A stretch of DNA of 64,000 bases, taken from positions 38,162 to 102,161 of the forward strand of contig QANZ01054682.1 of assembly GCA_003254925.1 (NCBI GenBank), given 5' to 3'. Origin of the DNA: Chamaecrista fasciculata. Lineage: Eukaryota > Streptophyta > Magnoliopsida > Fabales > Fabaceae. This document shows positions 1 through 12,660 of the stretch, one piece after another; the first letter of the stretch is position 1; every line of letters begins with the position of its first letter. Under the pieces are notes generated by a model. It was given only the letters and a program-made list of their open reading frames with translations, searched no databases and was not told where the DNA came from. Both the position numbers and the translations under genes were made by a program.

Positions 1-261
1 GAGATGTAACTCTCTATAGTAAAATTGTAGTTATAACATAAATTTTGGCCGAAAAAAAAGTGAAAACATAAATTTAAGAATAAATTAATAATATTTCAAA
101 AAAATAATAATTTAATCACTGATGATAATAATTTAATTTTGTTTCTAAAAAATTATAATCTATAAAAAATAAAATTATAATTAATTTGATTTTTTTTTAA
201 AAAAAGAGATTAAATGAGGAAAAGGGACAGAGACTTTGAAAACTGAGAGAATTGAGAGCTA

Positions 262-600
262 TGAAGCATGCACACTTCATTTTGATAGCGTGTCGCCGTG
301 TTAGACATATGTCTGTGTCTGACACCCGTACGATACCCACACGACATATATTCATAAGTTTCAGAATATAAAATCAATTTTTTGTGACTTTATCATGGCA
401 AACAATAAAAAATAATATTATATATGACATATATTATGAATAGATATTGTAATTTTTAAATTTTTATAAAAATTAATGGTTTTTTAATTATTTTTATATA
501 TAAATATATGCTGTGTCGTGTTGTATAATTTTAAGAACCTAGTGTGTCAGTGTGTCCGTGTCCATATCGTATCCCGTGTCTTTGTCAGTGTCATGCTTCC
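262..600. mobile_element. MITE-like inverted-repeat element
   Basis: The left end starts near GAAGCATG and runs through GTGTCGCCGTGTTAGACA. The right end carries the reverse complement theme (CCGTGTC, TCATGCTTCC). The arms are imperfect, about 50-60 bp, with an AT-rich middle and no coding capacity. No clear target duplication was seen, so the superfamily is not assigned. Confidence 0.45.
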
Positions 601-1801
601 TAGATAAAGAGAGATGGGGAAAGAATCAAAGAAGAGAAAGACAAATTTAAGAAATGAGATTTTTTTTTCATAAAAAGAAATGACACTTTAAAAAAAAAAT
701 GTCAATTGTCGCCTTTTTTTTTTTTAAAAAAAAAGGATTAAGGTAACAAAGAATTTTAACAGAATTAGGTTCGACTAAGAAAAATGAGTGAAACATATAA
801 GACTACAATAAAAAAATAACTAAAGTGAAAACTGACCTATTTTATAAAATCAAAATACAATTTTAACCTATTTTATATTATCTTTAATTACTTTAGTTAT
901 TTATTATGGGTATTCGTAACAATTTTATAATATATCTTTATTTACCTTTTTTTTATATAAATTGCACAATTTAATGTTCATATTTTTTGAAAACACAAAA
1001 GTTGAGTTTCTTTAGGGAAGGCCATATGAAACCTTGAAAGTTGTGGGAGGACCTGCAAGAAGGATATACGTGGAAAGTTCTATGTGAATCCACTCCGAAA
1101 TTCAAGTTAGAGAATGTAAAAAATGGGAGTTAATATTCTAGAGAGATAAATATTATACATTTGTTAGGATTTTAGAGCATGTATTTATATAAAGATAGGT
1201 GAAGTGTGATAGGTGGTGTCACAATATGTGATTGATGATGACTTATCACTGTAATATAAAAAAAGTACACAAAATTTACGGGATTGTGTCTACAAAAATC
1301 ACCATGATGCTTGGACGTCGGGGTGTTGGGCTTTTGGGCATGGGACGTTTAGAAAGATGTATATAATTTCGTAGTTTAACTTTTTAAAAAATTCTCCAAA
1401 AGAATTAATGGATTATATGTAGTGTTCCATTTCTATTTCACAAAAATCACAACCCAAATTTAATTTATTTTTAATATTAAAAAATTATACGTACGTTGCT
1501 TTTGACCTTAAAAATGAAATTAAATTGGTAATAAGTCCAATAATATCATAATGCAAATTGCATGGATCTCCATCACATATTTACTTTCTTTTTTTTCACA
1601 ATATCATCATTTTTTATAGAATGTTTCGTACTTTTCTTTCCACGTACCTCTTATTACACAAGCGTGAACTTTTTCTTCGGAAGGTAGTAACACGCAAACT
1701 TATTAGCAAAAATGAGAATTACTTAAAAGTCTAGAAGTCCTAATTAAAGTAACACATTCTTTGTACATAGATGTTAAGAGTCCTTGATAGATACATACAA
1801 A
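601..1801. other. Gene-free AT-rich spacer
   Basis: Long A and T runs with no convincing exon on either strand. The less AT-rich part at about 1000-1360 could be a worn transposon scrap, but no family is recognisable. Confidence 0.5.
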
Positions 1802-1810
1802 TAAGTTTAA

Positions 1811-3624
1811 GGCAAAACACCATTTTTTGTGTCCTTAACGTTTGCAGTGATTTTCAGTTATGCCCCTAACGTTTCATTTTGTTCAAGTGTGCCCTCAATG
1901 TGAAACTAACGTTTCAATTATGCCCCCAATTTTGACTCAATGCCCATGTGGTAATTTTTTTACTTATGTGTCATTTTTTTGGTCTGACGTGACATAATGA
2001 CTGGACATTCATATTTTTTTTTTCCACCGTGACATGATGACTGGATTTACATTTTTGAACATAAAAATTGAGTAAACTAGCAAATCAATCCCTGGATTTA
2101 CATTTTTCATCATCTTCATTCATTTTAGTCCCAAATCCTCAAAATAAAATTGTAAAGTGTCCCAAAACTCTTCCAAACATTTCAATTTAGTCCTTAAAAG
2201 TATTAAAGAGCATATTGCAACCAGAAATGAAGATTCAGATCCAGAAATTGAGAACATCATCATCATTTGAAGTTGATTTGTTTATAATTTTGCTTCAAAT
2301 GTTGCTTCAGATCGCAACCAGAAGATCCTGTTCGCACGAGAGAGACAGAGGGTGAGGAAGCGGCGGAGGAGGAGGTGGCGACGGAGGAGTATAATCGTTG
2401 TACAAAGAGTCAAAATCAAAATCGATAATGGAGAAGGCGTCGTCTAATCGGTGAGCGATGTTGTGCTTGCGGGAGAATGGAGAGAAGCGTTAGGGAGGAA
2501 GAAGATGATGGTTGATTGGATGAGGAGGAAGAATCTGTGAATCCAGATCTGGAAAATGAATTGAAAGAGGAAGACGTGAGGAAGACAAAGACAAACACGT
2601 TTTTTATTGATGATGAATCTTTATTTCGAATGTGAATGATGATGACGATGACAACGAAGCCATGGTAGGGTTCCTAAGAAATCATTGGCGTTTGGGTTTC
2701 AGAAACTGAGAGAGGCCCTCATCCTTATTTGGAGTGTGTTGAATAAGAAAATCCTAATGTGTTTGTGAATTGATGAAGATGAAGATGAAAAAAAAAATAG
2801 GGGGTTTAGGGATTAAAAAATTAAGGATTTATGTTAAATTGGGAAGATGAAGATGAAAAAAAAAAATAGGGGGTTTAGGGATTATGGTTTAAGGACTAAA
2901 TTGGAATGTTTGGAAGAGCTTTGGGACACTTTACAATTTTATTTTGAGATTTTGGGACTAAAATGAATGAAGATGATGAAAAAGAGGGGGAATCGAGAAT
3001 AATGGGATAAGAATGGGTGAGAGACCTAATTGCTCAAATTAAATTTTTTAGGGTTTAGGGTTTTAGGGTTTAGAGTTTGGGGTTTGGGGTTTAGGTTTTA
3101 GGGTTTTTAATACTTTTAAGGACTAAATTGGAATGTTTGGAAGAATTTTGGGACACTTTACAATTTTAGGATTAGGGTTTTAGGGTTTAGGGTTTTAGGG
3201 TTTAGAGTTTGGGGTTTAGGTTTTAGGGTTTTTAATATTTTTAAGGACTAAATTGGAATGTTTGGAAGAGTTTTGAGACACTTTACAATTTTATTTTGAG
3301 GATTTGGGACTAAAATGAATGAAGATGATGAAAAATGTAAATCCAGGGACTGATTTGCTAGTTTACTCAATTTTTATGTTAAAAAATGTAAATCCAGTCA
3401 TCATGCCACGGTGGAAAAAAAAATATGAATGTCCAGTCATTATGCCACATCAGACCAAAAAAATGACACATAAGTAAAAAAATTGCCACATGGGCATTGA
3501 GTCAAAATTGGGGGCATAATTGAAACGTTAGTTTCACATTGAGGGCACGCTTGAACAAAATGAAACGTGAGGGGCATAACTGAAAATCACTGTAAACGTT
3601 AGGGGTACAAAAGGGTGTTTTGCC
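1811..3624. mobile_element. Mutator-like palindromic element with telomere-like heptamers
   Basis: Terminal inverted repeats of roughly 300 bp start GGCAAAACACC and end GGTGTTTTGCC, flanked by a perfect 9-bp duplication TAAGTTTAA (1802-1810 and 3625-3633). Long TIRs plus a 9-bp duplication are the Mutator hallmark. A second GAGTAAAC-type pair of ends sits inside the arms near 2072 and 3370. The right half (about 3040-3240) holds degenerate TTTAGGG repeats. The middle (about 2220-2700) is less AT-rich and could be captured host sequence. No transposase is present, so it is non-autonomous. Confidence 0.8.
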
Positions 3625-3750
3625 TAAGTTTAATCTTCATCTAGTTATTCATTCGTTTACTTATTCTTTATTGTTTTTTTCTTATTTGCAATAAAAAAAA
3701 TCATTATACAATTCATTATTTAGAAGGTAAATGGAACATATATATTTTTA

Positions 3751-4475
3751 GGCTAAAACACTATTTTGGTCCCTAATTAGTTCTTAAAATTTTTTTGTTC
3801 CGTTTTGATCTCTAAAATTATCAAGAAGTTTCACTATTAATCCTTGGGTCATTTCTATCCAGTTTCATCCGTTTAAAAAAAAAAAAAAGAGAACATTGTA
3901 GAATGACTCCTATAAGAAGGTGAGTTTAATTTGAAATTTAGAGTCCAATTCTCTTATGGACCCAAGAGTCCAATTCTCTTATTTCCTCATCTTCTTTGCA
4001 TATTCTTTGGGATGTTTTAGGATATTGCAAGAAAGAGTCTTCATCCGAATGAATGAACAATAGAGAAATCTTCCAAAGATGTTCTTATTTTGTGAAAATG
4101 CAGGGACTAAAATAAGAAAGAGTCTTCATCCTAAAATGCAGCCATTTCCCAAAATTTAAATTGTTTGATAATTTTTGCATTGTTTCAAATTTGGATAAAA
4201 TTACATTTTTCATCCCAAATGATTGTACAAAGTTCATTTAAGTCCCTAAAAGTTATGATTTAGGGACCAATATGAAAACAATCAAAGCTTTTGGGGGTTA
4301 TTTTGAAATTTTTTCCTTTCTTTTCCTTTTATTAACCGAAGAAAGTGGATGAAAATGACTCATGGATTAATAGTGAAATTTCTTGACAATTTTAGAGACA
4401 AAAACAAAACAAAAAAACTTTAAAGACTAAAATGAAATCTTGGAAAATATTAGGGACCAAAATAGGATTTTAACT
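3751..4475. mobile_element. MITE, 'ggctaaaac...tttggtccct' family
   Basis: The left end GGCTAAAACACTATTTTGG is matched by the inverted right end CCAAAATAGGATTTTAAC. The interior has GA-rich and TC-rich stretches but no ORF of note. It is of the same general design as the Mutator-like MITEs elsewhere in the window. The target duplication is not clear. Confidence 0.55.
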
Positions 4476-5123
4476 TTTTTATGTTTGGATTTTGGAATAA
4501 AGTTTAGTGATGATAAATGACCCGATTTATCCTAGTGGACTTATATCTAAAGTAAATTTCTTTATATGAGAAACCTTTTCCACTTGTATGAATAATTTAA
4601 AAGAAATTCTTAATTCCAAATATCTCATTAAATAATGTAAGAGCTACTATAATTAAAAAGAAAATTTATTTTTCAGTATTTAAATTTGTATATATTTTTT
4701 ACGATTTAACTCTTAAATAACAAAAATATATGATTTAGTCTCCAAATAATGACAATGTCAACATGTTTGTAACTTCTTTAATTTTTAATCTCAAATCTAC
4801 TTTTGAGACATAATTTTTAATCTCAAATCTACTCTCATCAAAAGTAACCCGTAGTTTAATAATCGTTGCATTCAGATTTGAAATGAGAAAGATATAACTA
4901 CATTCAGTAGTTTGAGACCAATTTGATAAATTATGGAAACCTGTAAGATCAATTTGAAACACAAAAAACATTTAGGACTAAATTGAAATTTATCCCATAA
5001 ATTTGGGACTAATTTGTTAGTTTGACCTGTTTAGTTATTCATATCCTTTCTCATATCTTGGTTTGAGATAGAGGGAGAAGGAGAAGCAATAGCAGTAGTT
5101 GTAGCATATACTAGCGTTCGAAA
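4476..5123 (+). promoter_or_regulatory. Upstream region of the ycf45-type gene
   Basis: AT-rich spacer that must contain the promoter and 5' UTR of the gene starting at 5124. A GA-rich tract at about 5065-5090 just before the ATG looks like 5' UTR. I cannot place a TATA box or start site with confidence, because TATA-like strings occur throughout. Confidence 0.35.
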
Positions 5124-8100
5124 ATGGTGGGTGCGACGTCGTTACTCCCGCCAGATTTCTCAACGAGTTTGAAGAATTCAATCCAAAAATCCCATTCTTC
5201 ATCTCCGAAATTGATTCATACTACCCAAATGCGATCCCCCAAGCGTTTCTCTCCTAAAGCATTTTGTCGAGCTTCTTCAGACCCTTCATGTTCACTTGTG
5301 CAGGATGATCTCCAAGCTCTGTTGCAGGTACTTCACTCGCTCCCATCGTTTTTTCTTGAGAAAACCTACTTTTTTTTTTCCCTAAATTGTTACTGAGTCA
5401 AGATTTAGTCCCTAAATTGCAAAAAAAAAATACGAATCGGTCTTCGAATTTTACACCATGTCAACCTTTTAGTCCCCAAATTGTAAGAAAATAGGAACAG
5501 TCTCAAAGTCTATGAATCGTAAGAAAATACGAATCAGTCCGACTAAAAAGTAGGTTTTCTCTTTTTTCCTTCTTTCAAATGCTTGAGAAATTTTAGGGGC
5601 TAAAAGATTGGATGAGGTTTAATGATTTTGACTTACTAAACCATCTTTGTGCATTTACTATCAAGACTCCAAGATAGAAATTAGTCTTTGAATTTGTTTC
5701 AAAACTAGGATTTTATGTTGACTATTAGTTCCTGGAATGTTATCTTTGGGACTAGTTGTTGTTTGTGAAAAAATAAAATCCGAGGATTAAAAAGTATATT
5801 TCTAATATAGAGGGACTAAATTGTCGTTTTGAAGTAAATTTAAGGACTAAAAAGTAAGTTTTCTCTAAATAGAAATGTAATTTGTGGAGGGAATTGTCTT
5901 TGGAAGAGTTAATCATGTGTGCTGAGTTGTAAGAAGTATTTACTTTGTGAGGTAAAGAAATTTATAGCAGATACTTGTAATTATAAAAACTATATAATTA
6001 TGAAAACAATAAATACTTGCTGCTTTTGGTGATGTGTCGTTTATGATTTGCATCTAGAATGAACTTAATATGAATAACTCGTCTTCCTTGCAGATCCTTC
6101 CGTCAGATTTGCATGACAATCTCTTAAATGAAGTAAAAAGGCATGAACTTTTAGAGGTGAGAGACTATGGTGAATTTTGACATCACTCTTTTTGCTTTTA
6201 GTCAGAGATAAGAATATGGATAAAACTTACATCAAGTTCCCTACATCCTTGCTATCAAGTTTCATCAATCATAAGTCTTGATTACATTCTCTCTCTTCAA
6301 TGATTGGTCATGCAAAAATATTCTCTCTCTATCATGATTGGTCATATATAAAATTTGTGCCACGTGTCAAATGTTGATTGGAGAATTTGATAGCAAGGAT
6401 GTAGGAAACTTGATGTAAGTTTTGTCCTAAGAATATAAGGTGGAACTACGGTTTAGAACTTCCTATTGAGAACACTCAAAAAACCCAATTGAGACCCTCC
6501 ATGTCCATGGTGTTGGCAAAATTTGCTTTCTTTCAATGCAGTTCATATATATATTTTTTTAGTTTATCTTGAATCAGAAATAGTTTTACTTAATGTGGAC
6601 AAATTATTGCGTATAATATGTAGTTATGCTTGTGAAAAACAGCTCTTGATATGAACCACACAGCTACAATCTAATTGATGCTTTTATAATATGTTGCTGT
6701 CATTGTTTATCAGGTTATATTGGATTTGGGTCGTTTTCCAGAAGCACGTTATCTTGGCAATGATGGAGGGGAATATATAAGGAAGACTGAGGTAAAGAAA
6801 CACCTTTGAGAGACTGAACGCTATAAATTCTAGAATTGAATACCTACTTTCTTTTTCATCTTTTGATGCAGTCTCTCTATTCATCTCGCCTTTTACATGA
6901 AAAAGTATGCTATGCTGAATAAACTGAAAATTTATTTACCTAAATTCTCATTCATAGTTAACATTACTTTTGGGAACAAAATTTCATCTTGAAATGGTTA
7001 TGTGATCATTTAAAAAATGTATAGCTTAGGTAACAGTGGAGGAGTTGGAATATGCTCAACAAGCTGTTGGAGAATTTGGGAGGGACAATAGAGCCGGTAT
7101 TGAAGGTACATTGCACAGAATATCTGCAATCAGGAGTAGGAAAGGTGGCATAGTTGGTCTGACATGCCGAGTTGGGAGAGCAGTCAGTGGCCATATTGAC
7201 ATGGTTTATGATTTGCTTCAATATGGGAAGAGCATTCTATTTGTTGGAAGGTATACTACACCATCAATTGTGTATCACATTAAGACATTCTTTAATGCTA
7301 CGGTAAACTTTAACTATTTTACAACAACAACAATCGAAGCCTTTTCCCACTAGGTACTTTAACTATTTTACAACTAAAACATTAAAAATGCCAAATCTTT
7401 ATCTTAGATAAGAATTCCACTGATATAAAGTTTATCCTTCTGTCTATGATGCAACTTGTTACATCCATACAACTAGTGATGTAGCCCCATACACAATTTT
7501 GATTGGTTAAAAAAGTTATTTCTTTTTTATTATTTCTCAACATTAAATTACTTAAAAAATGGAGATTATGCCACCTCGCAATTGTATGCATACCCCAAGT
7601 TGCATCTTAGAATTTCCCATAGTTTATGGTTTTAATACAATTCTTACTTGGATTTCTTCAAATATCAATTTTTTTTTTAAATTCCAAATTCATTGTGGGG
7701 CTTCCAGCTTTAGCATTGTAAACTGTAAAGTATGGTCTGATGCCTTCATTTAGAGCATATTTTATATGAAAAAAGATGTAACACATGGTAAAAGTCACTT
7801 TATAGTGGTCTGTTGACTTGCTAGTCTTATATAGCGACACAGAATTTCTAACTCCAAGGTTTAACTTGCATAATTAAGTAATATGTGAGGATTTAATACT
7901 GTTTTAATTTGTTTTTTTGCCTGATCATTTATAATTTGAATTTTCTAAGGCCTGGAGTTGGCAAGACTACTGTTATGCGAGAGATTGCTCGTGTACTGTC
8001 AGATGAATTTCACAAAAGAGTGGTGCACTGATTTTTCTGCATCCCACATTACTCTTTCTCACTCAAAGTATTTTTGTTCAACTCATCTAAGAAATACTTG

Positions 8101-11100
8101 CAAATGGGGTAGGTGATTGTTGATACCAGCAATGAAATTGGAGGGGATGGAAATATTCCACATGCTGCGATAGGAAATGCTCGGAGAATGCAGGTACCTG
8201 AGCCATCAATGCAGCATAGAGTGATGATTGAGGCAGTAGAAAATCACATGCCCGAGGTAATTATCGTAGATGAAGTAGGCACAGAAGCTGAGGCTCATGC
8301 TTGCCGGTCCATTGCTGAGCGAGGAATCATGCTTATTGGGACTGCCCATGGACAGCGTCTTGAGAATGTCATGAAGAATCCTACCCTCTCTGATCTGGTT
8401 CGTTTTAATCTTTATAGATTTTTCCAATTGTTTTCTTTAGCTCCTTACTTTACAAATTGAGTTCTCCAACTTAATTGAGTTTTTCTTGGCCAATTATTTT
8501 GGAATTTCCATTGGCACATTCTTGGACATAAACTGGAGCTACATTGGTTTTTGTGTGGGATATTGGCAATAAATTTGACTTTAAAATTTGGTGGAAGCAT
8601 CATTGTAAACTTATTATGTCTTTTCCGAATTCTGTTTGGTGCTCTTCACTTGGGTGTCCATTTCAGATATGCCAGAGAAATAATAAAAAAAATATTGTTA
8701 TCTTCATTTTGTGATTTCCTTTTTGTTTCTCTGAATCTTTTCTTCCTTCTAATGAAGCTTTATGTTCCAATAACCAATTGGCAATAGAGATAAACATTGT
8801 ATGGTAGCTTGAAAGTGCTTCTTATTTTATGATATATAAGAGTTTCATCGGCATTTTAGTCCTGAAATTACGCCACATAGTTAAAAATTCATATCTTGAG
8901 TGGTTGAATTATTTGGTTTTAAACAAAGCTTAATTCATGGAATTTTTTGTTGGTATGCAATCGAAGCAGCTCTGATTTGTGAAATCTACCTTCACTGGCT
9001 TTCTCAGATTGGTGGAATACATTCGGTTACCTTGGGAGATGCAGAAGCCCGAGCCAGAAATTGTCAGAAGACAGTTCTTGAGAGGAAGGCTCCTCCAACA
9101 TTTGACTTCCTAATTGAGATGAGAAACCGGCATTACTGGCTCACTCATCAGGTCTGTCGACAGAATATATCTTGTTCTGTTAGTCTAGATTCCAGAGAAA
9201 TTTCTATCTTTGATGATGGTTGATATCGATCTTTTGATAAGTGACAACATATGCTTGTGACGAAGTGCCAGCTGAATTGAGACTTGGTTGTTGGTTTTTG
9301 TCTTTGTTTTGTTGTCCATCTAAGAAGTTTCAGCTTAGGAGAGTAACAAATAGATTGACATGTTCTTTTCTAGCTATATCTTCATTACTTATTTTCTGGT
9401 CTAAATCCAATTGGAAGATATTTGTACCATAATAAATTACAGGTATTTCAATAATACTTTGGTAGGATCTTTAACACCAACATATTGCATTCAAAACGTA
9501 GTTGAATTGAACTTGTGTTTTTGAAATAAGAAGGCAACAGAGAGGGTTTTTTTTTTTTTTTTTTTTTTTTTNTTTAATTTTTGTTACAGATGCAGGTATG
9601 CTAAAATATTAGTAGGTTTTAACTTGTTTATTTTGTACTCATATTTTGCAGACGGACAAAAGTGTAGACATGTTGCTCCGAGGCAAGAATCCACAGGTTG
9701 AGGTAATTCTCAAGGAGACTATAACTTGTTAATTTGATAAGAAACCATTGATTTGCATATGAAAGATGTATCTTTCTACAATTAAATTTTTATTCTTAAT
9801 GGATGTTACAAACTTGTCATTTAAGCCCTTTGGCCTAAACAAGTCAGCTTGTGCCTTTTGGGATATCTATTTTCATTTTCTTAAAAAAAACTTGAGTTAA
9901 GACAATCATAAAGATTTCTTAAAAAAAAAATAGTATAAGCATGATAATGTATATGTACCTGTAACATAACAATATCATGAAATAGACCTTTAATTTTTGG
10001 GTTAAATATGGCTTAGTCCCTTTTATGCCCCAATTATCACTGGCTGGCCTGCATTGACAAACCTGAATTTAAAAGTTCAAACTCGACTGACTAGCCGGTT
10101 AGCCTGCCAAACCCAATCCTGTTGCAACATTACTTAAGATTTCTGCTCAAATGTTTAGACTTGGTCGTGTCTTGGGTCATAATAAGGAATTGTGGGTACT
10201 TGTCTATTCTATTTGTTTTATATGCTGTGTGGCAAGTTATGTTATTATTTAGTAATTAAATCAAAGATCCCTTTTTGATGAACAAGTGAATATGCTGTGT
10301 GTAAAAGGTAAAAAACCCTTACTTTTGGATGCCAATTGATGTCATTCTTCTAGGCTGTGTGATGTTATGATTGATCATACTTTTGGCCAAAGGGAAAAAG
10401 AATGCAAATGGACAAAACACTTAATGCACGTGTTAATCCTTGATCGTGTATACCTCTTTATATACTGACACACACACTCACTTTTCACCAACGTGGGACT
10501 TAAGAAGCCACCATAAGGATATGCGACGCACTCACTGTCTGCATCCACAGTATTTTTTATTTTGGCAAAACTACCCTTTTAGTCCCCAAACTTTACACCG
10601 ACTGTCAATTTCGTCCCCAATCTTTTTTTGCGGTCAATTTCGTTCTCAATGTTTCACATTTTGGTCAGTTTTATCTTTTGATTAACTTCTTTCAATAAAT
10701 TGACAACAGACTTTATCTTTTTTTTCAATTGAGTTAGGATTTGAGTTTCTTTTTCTATTAATTTTACAATACATGTTATTAGTTACATAGATTTTGTCGT
10801 TTATATTTTGCTAAAGTAAGAACAAAAGATAAAATTGACCAAAATGTGAAACATTGGAGACAAAATTGACCACAAAAAAAGATTGAAGACGAAATTGATA
10901 ATTGGTGTAAAGTTTAGGGACCAAAAGAGTACTTTTGCCTTTTATATTTTTACCCGCTCAATCTGGCTTTTGGATTTTGGCCATTGAGGAAAGACTGATC
11001 ATATTTGAATCACTAAAATTCTGGTTTTGCAGGTCAGGAAAAGGGATGCAGAATGCAAGGTTGTGATAGAGAAATCAAAACCATATGATAAATGTGTTTG

Positions 11101-11101
11101 A
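5124..11101 (+). CDS. ycf45/SPD1-type P-loop NTPase, 395 aa
   Basis: Nine exons join in frame: 5124-5327, 6094-6156, 6714-6791, 7030-7250, 7950-8022, 8113-8397, 9008-9151, 9652-9702 and 11033-11101. The product is a P-loop ATPase of the algal plastid ycf45 family, which includes Arabidopsis SEEDLING PLASTID DEVELOPMENT 1 and relatives. Walker [10 protein letters not shown] lies at about residues 188-196, split by intron 4. Walker B IIVDE is at about 263-267, and the family block [11 protein letters not shown] begins at about 216. The first ~40 residues are rich in Ser, Lys and Thr and poor in acidic residues, consistent with a plastid transit peptide. Family members are implicated in plastid development; the exact reaction is unknown. 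The protein stops soon after the ATPase core, with no long C-terminal domain. Introns 1, 2 and 8 carry MITEs. The intron 5 donor is GTGCAC, weak but required by frame and by the conserved RVVIVDT join. Confidence 0.88.
5358..5866. mobile_element. MITE in intron 1 of the ycf45-type gene
   Basis: The left end GAGAAAACCTACTTTTT is mirrored by the right end AAAAGTAAGTTTTCTC, with 'tagtccctaaatt' motifs inside each arm. It belongs to the same family as the element at 40462-40826. No clear target duplication. Confidence 0.55.
6218..6427. mobile_element. Mutator-like MITE (210 bp) in intron 2
   Basis: Arms of about 40 bp (ACTTACATCAAGTT... and its complement AACTTGATGTAAGT) are flanked by a perfect 9-bp duplication TAAGAATAT (6209-6217 and 6428-6436). 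Related fragments lie at about 29495-29610 and 44682-44823. Confidence 0.8.
9551..9575. repeat. Poly-T tract with an unresolved base
   Basis: A T run of at least 24 in intron 7 of the ycf45-type gene, containing an 'n' at 9572. The true length is unknown. It is more likely to be sequencing uncertainty than biology. Confidence 0.8.
10564..10939. mobile_element. Mutator-like MITE, 'ggcaaaa...ttttgcc' family, in intron 8
   Basis: Ends GGCAAAACTACCC and GTACTTTTGCC, with inverted 'agtccccaaactttacacc' arms. The flanking 9-mers TTTTATTTT and TTTTATATT differ by one base. It belongs to the same family as 12291-12660, 16682-17035 and 18568-18954. Confidence 0.75.
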
Positions 11102-11527
11102 TGTTTCTCTTAGCCCATGAGAATGATGATACACTCTCACTTCAACAAAAAGTTAATTTGATCTTTGATTGTTTAGGAAATGAGTCTTTTAGTCTTGGAG
11201 GCTCTGAATTTGAACCTTCTCCAAGACTTGAATCTTTTGTGAGTAGTCAACATAACATCGAATGTGTATACTCTACTTTACAGTGTGAAGTGTGAGGAGA
11301 TAGAGAAAGTATTAATAGAGGAAAAATTGATATATAATATCTATACAATTATTTCACGTTAAAATCTTTAGAAGATATATATATATATACTATATTATAT
11401 GACTCCACTTACTGAATTAAAAAAATAAAAAAGAAAAAAAAATCACTCATTTTCTTCTAGCTCACGTTCTCTCACCCCAAACAAGTTACTTTTGATTTTC
11501 ATTAATATTTTAAACTCCATAAAAAAG

Positions 11528-11650
11528 GGTAAATTACACTTTGGTACTCTATGGTTTGGTCATATTTCACTTTAGTACTCGGTGATTTAAAAAGTGACAT
11601 TTTAGTACCCTGTGATAATCTCTCTTAACAAATTATTTTTAAATAATTAT
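11528..11650. mobile_element. Truncated MITE arm, 'ggtaaattacactttggtac' family
   Basis: One arm of the element seen whole at 39281-39710 (GGGTAAATTACACTTTGGTA followed by repeats of the 'tttggtac' theme). The matching right arm is absent, apart from a short 'cactttggtac' scrap near 11806, so this is a remnant. Confidence 0.55.
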
Positions 11651-11699
11651 ATATTTTACATACATATTTGAGTGCCCGTTAGGGCACGCAAAGCCTCTA

Positions 11700-11700
<1 letters not shown>

Positions 11701-11730
<30 letters not shown>
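11701..11730. repeat. (TA)n microsatellite
   Basis: An uninterrupted alternating TA run of about 30 bp, followed by a second shorter run at about 11857-11871. Confidence 0.85.
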
Positions 11731-11735
<5 letters not shown>

Positions 11736-11871
11736 TTTATGTGCCTACTGCCTAATAATAAACAATTGCAAAAGAGATGGCTAGCTTTCAGTCTTTCACA
11801 CAATTCACTTTGGTACTTTATCAAAAGTAAATTGTCATTTTATTACATAACAAATTATATATATATATATA

Positions 11872-12086
11872 TGCCAACAAAAGTTGACCCAGTTGGTAAG
11901 GAGTCGACTCATATCCCACAAGGTCATGAGTTCGATTCCCACTACCGATGTGAGGACTTTGTTGGTAGGCGATCTGTAAGTACCTCTTTAAGCTCTCATA
12001 GAGCCTGGAGGTTTGCCCTGGCCTTGGTGAGTCCCCGTGGCCCAACTCACCTAAACTTTTTTGTAACAAAGAAATTTTTTTTTGAT
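11872..12086 (+). mobile_element. tRNA-derived SINE inserted in an (AT)n tract
   Basis: The head resembles a tRNA gene: an A-box-like AGTTGGTAAGGAG near 11890 and a B-box-like GAGTTCGATTCCC near 11928. A body of about 100 bp and a T-rich 3' end (TTTTTTTGTAACAAAG then T-run) follow. Both flanks are ATATATAT, so the target duplication is hidden in the microsatellite. Pol III boxes plus a T-rich 3' end fit a plant SINE of the Au-like type. Confidence 0.65.
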
Positions 12087-12290
12087 ATATATATATAATA
12101 TTTCTTTCCATAAATGTTGCCTTTATAATTGTAATCAAATTTTAATCAGAGGATCCAGAAATCAAATAAAACAGAAAACAACTCAACCATTTTTTTTTTT
12201 ATCAAAGTTTGGTTAAAATTAAAAATAAATACTAAATGGATTTTTAATAAAAATGATTTTTTAAAATAAAAGAATGTTCTTTTAACTTTA

Positions 12291-12660
12291 GGCAAAAACA
12301 CCAATTTAGTCATTAAATTTTATATCAATTTTCAATTTTTTCTCAATATTTTTTTATTATCAATGTTGTCTCGAAAGTTATATATTTTGGTCGATTATAT
12401 CATTTGACTAACTTTTTTTAACAAATTAATAATAAATTTCATTGTGTTTTTCAATTTGAATTAGAATTAGAATTTCTTTTTCTTTTAATTTTTGCATTAT
12501 ATATAATTAGTCATGTAGAATTTATCGTTAATATTTGATTAAAATAAAAGATAAAATTGATTAAAATATAAAAGTATAAAGACAAATGTAATAATAAACA
12601 AATATTAAGAGAAAACTAAAAATTAATATAAAATTTAGTGACAAAAAACATATTTTTGCC
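12291..12660. mobile_element. Mutator-like MITE, 'ggcaaaa...ttttgcc' family
   Basis: Ends GGCAAAAACACC and ATATTTTTGCC. The flanks TTAACTTTA and TTAATTTTA (12282-12290 and 12661-12669) are a 9-bp duplication with one change. It lies just upstream of the cupin gene and may contribute to its distal promoter. Confidence 0.72.

Noticed and set aside
11092-11295. 67-codon ORF overlapping the end of the ycf45-type gene
   Set aside because: It starts inside the last exon in another frame and has no family match; most likely 3' UTR.
11872-12086. A functional tRNA gene
   Set aside because: The boxes resemble tRNA but no cloverleaf with anticodon arm can be drawn, and the body and T-rich tail fit a SINE.
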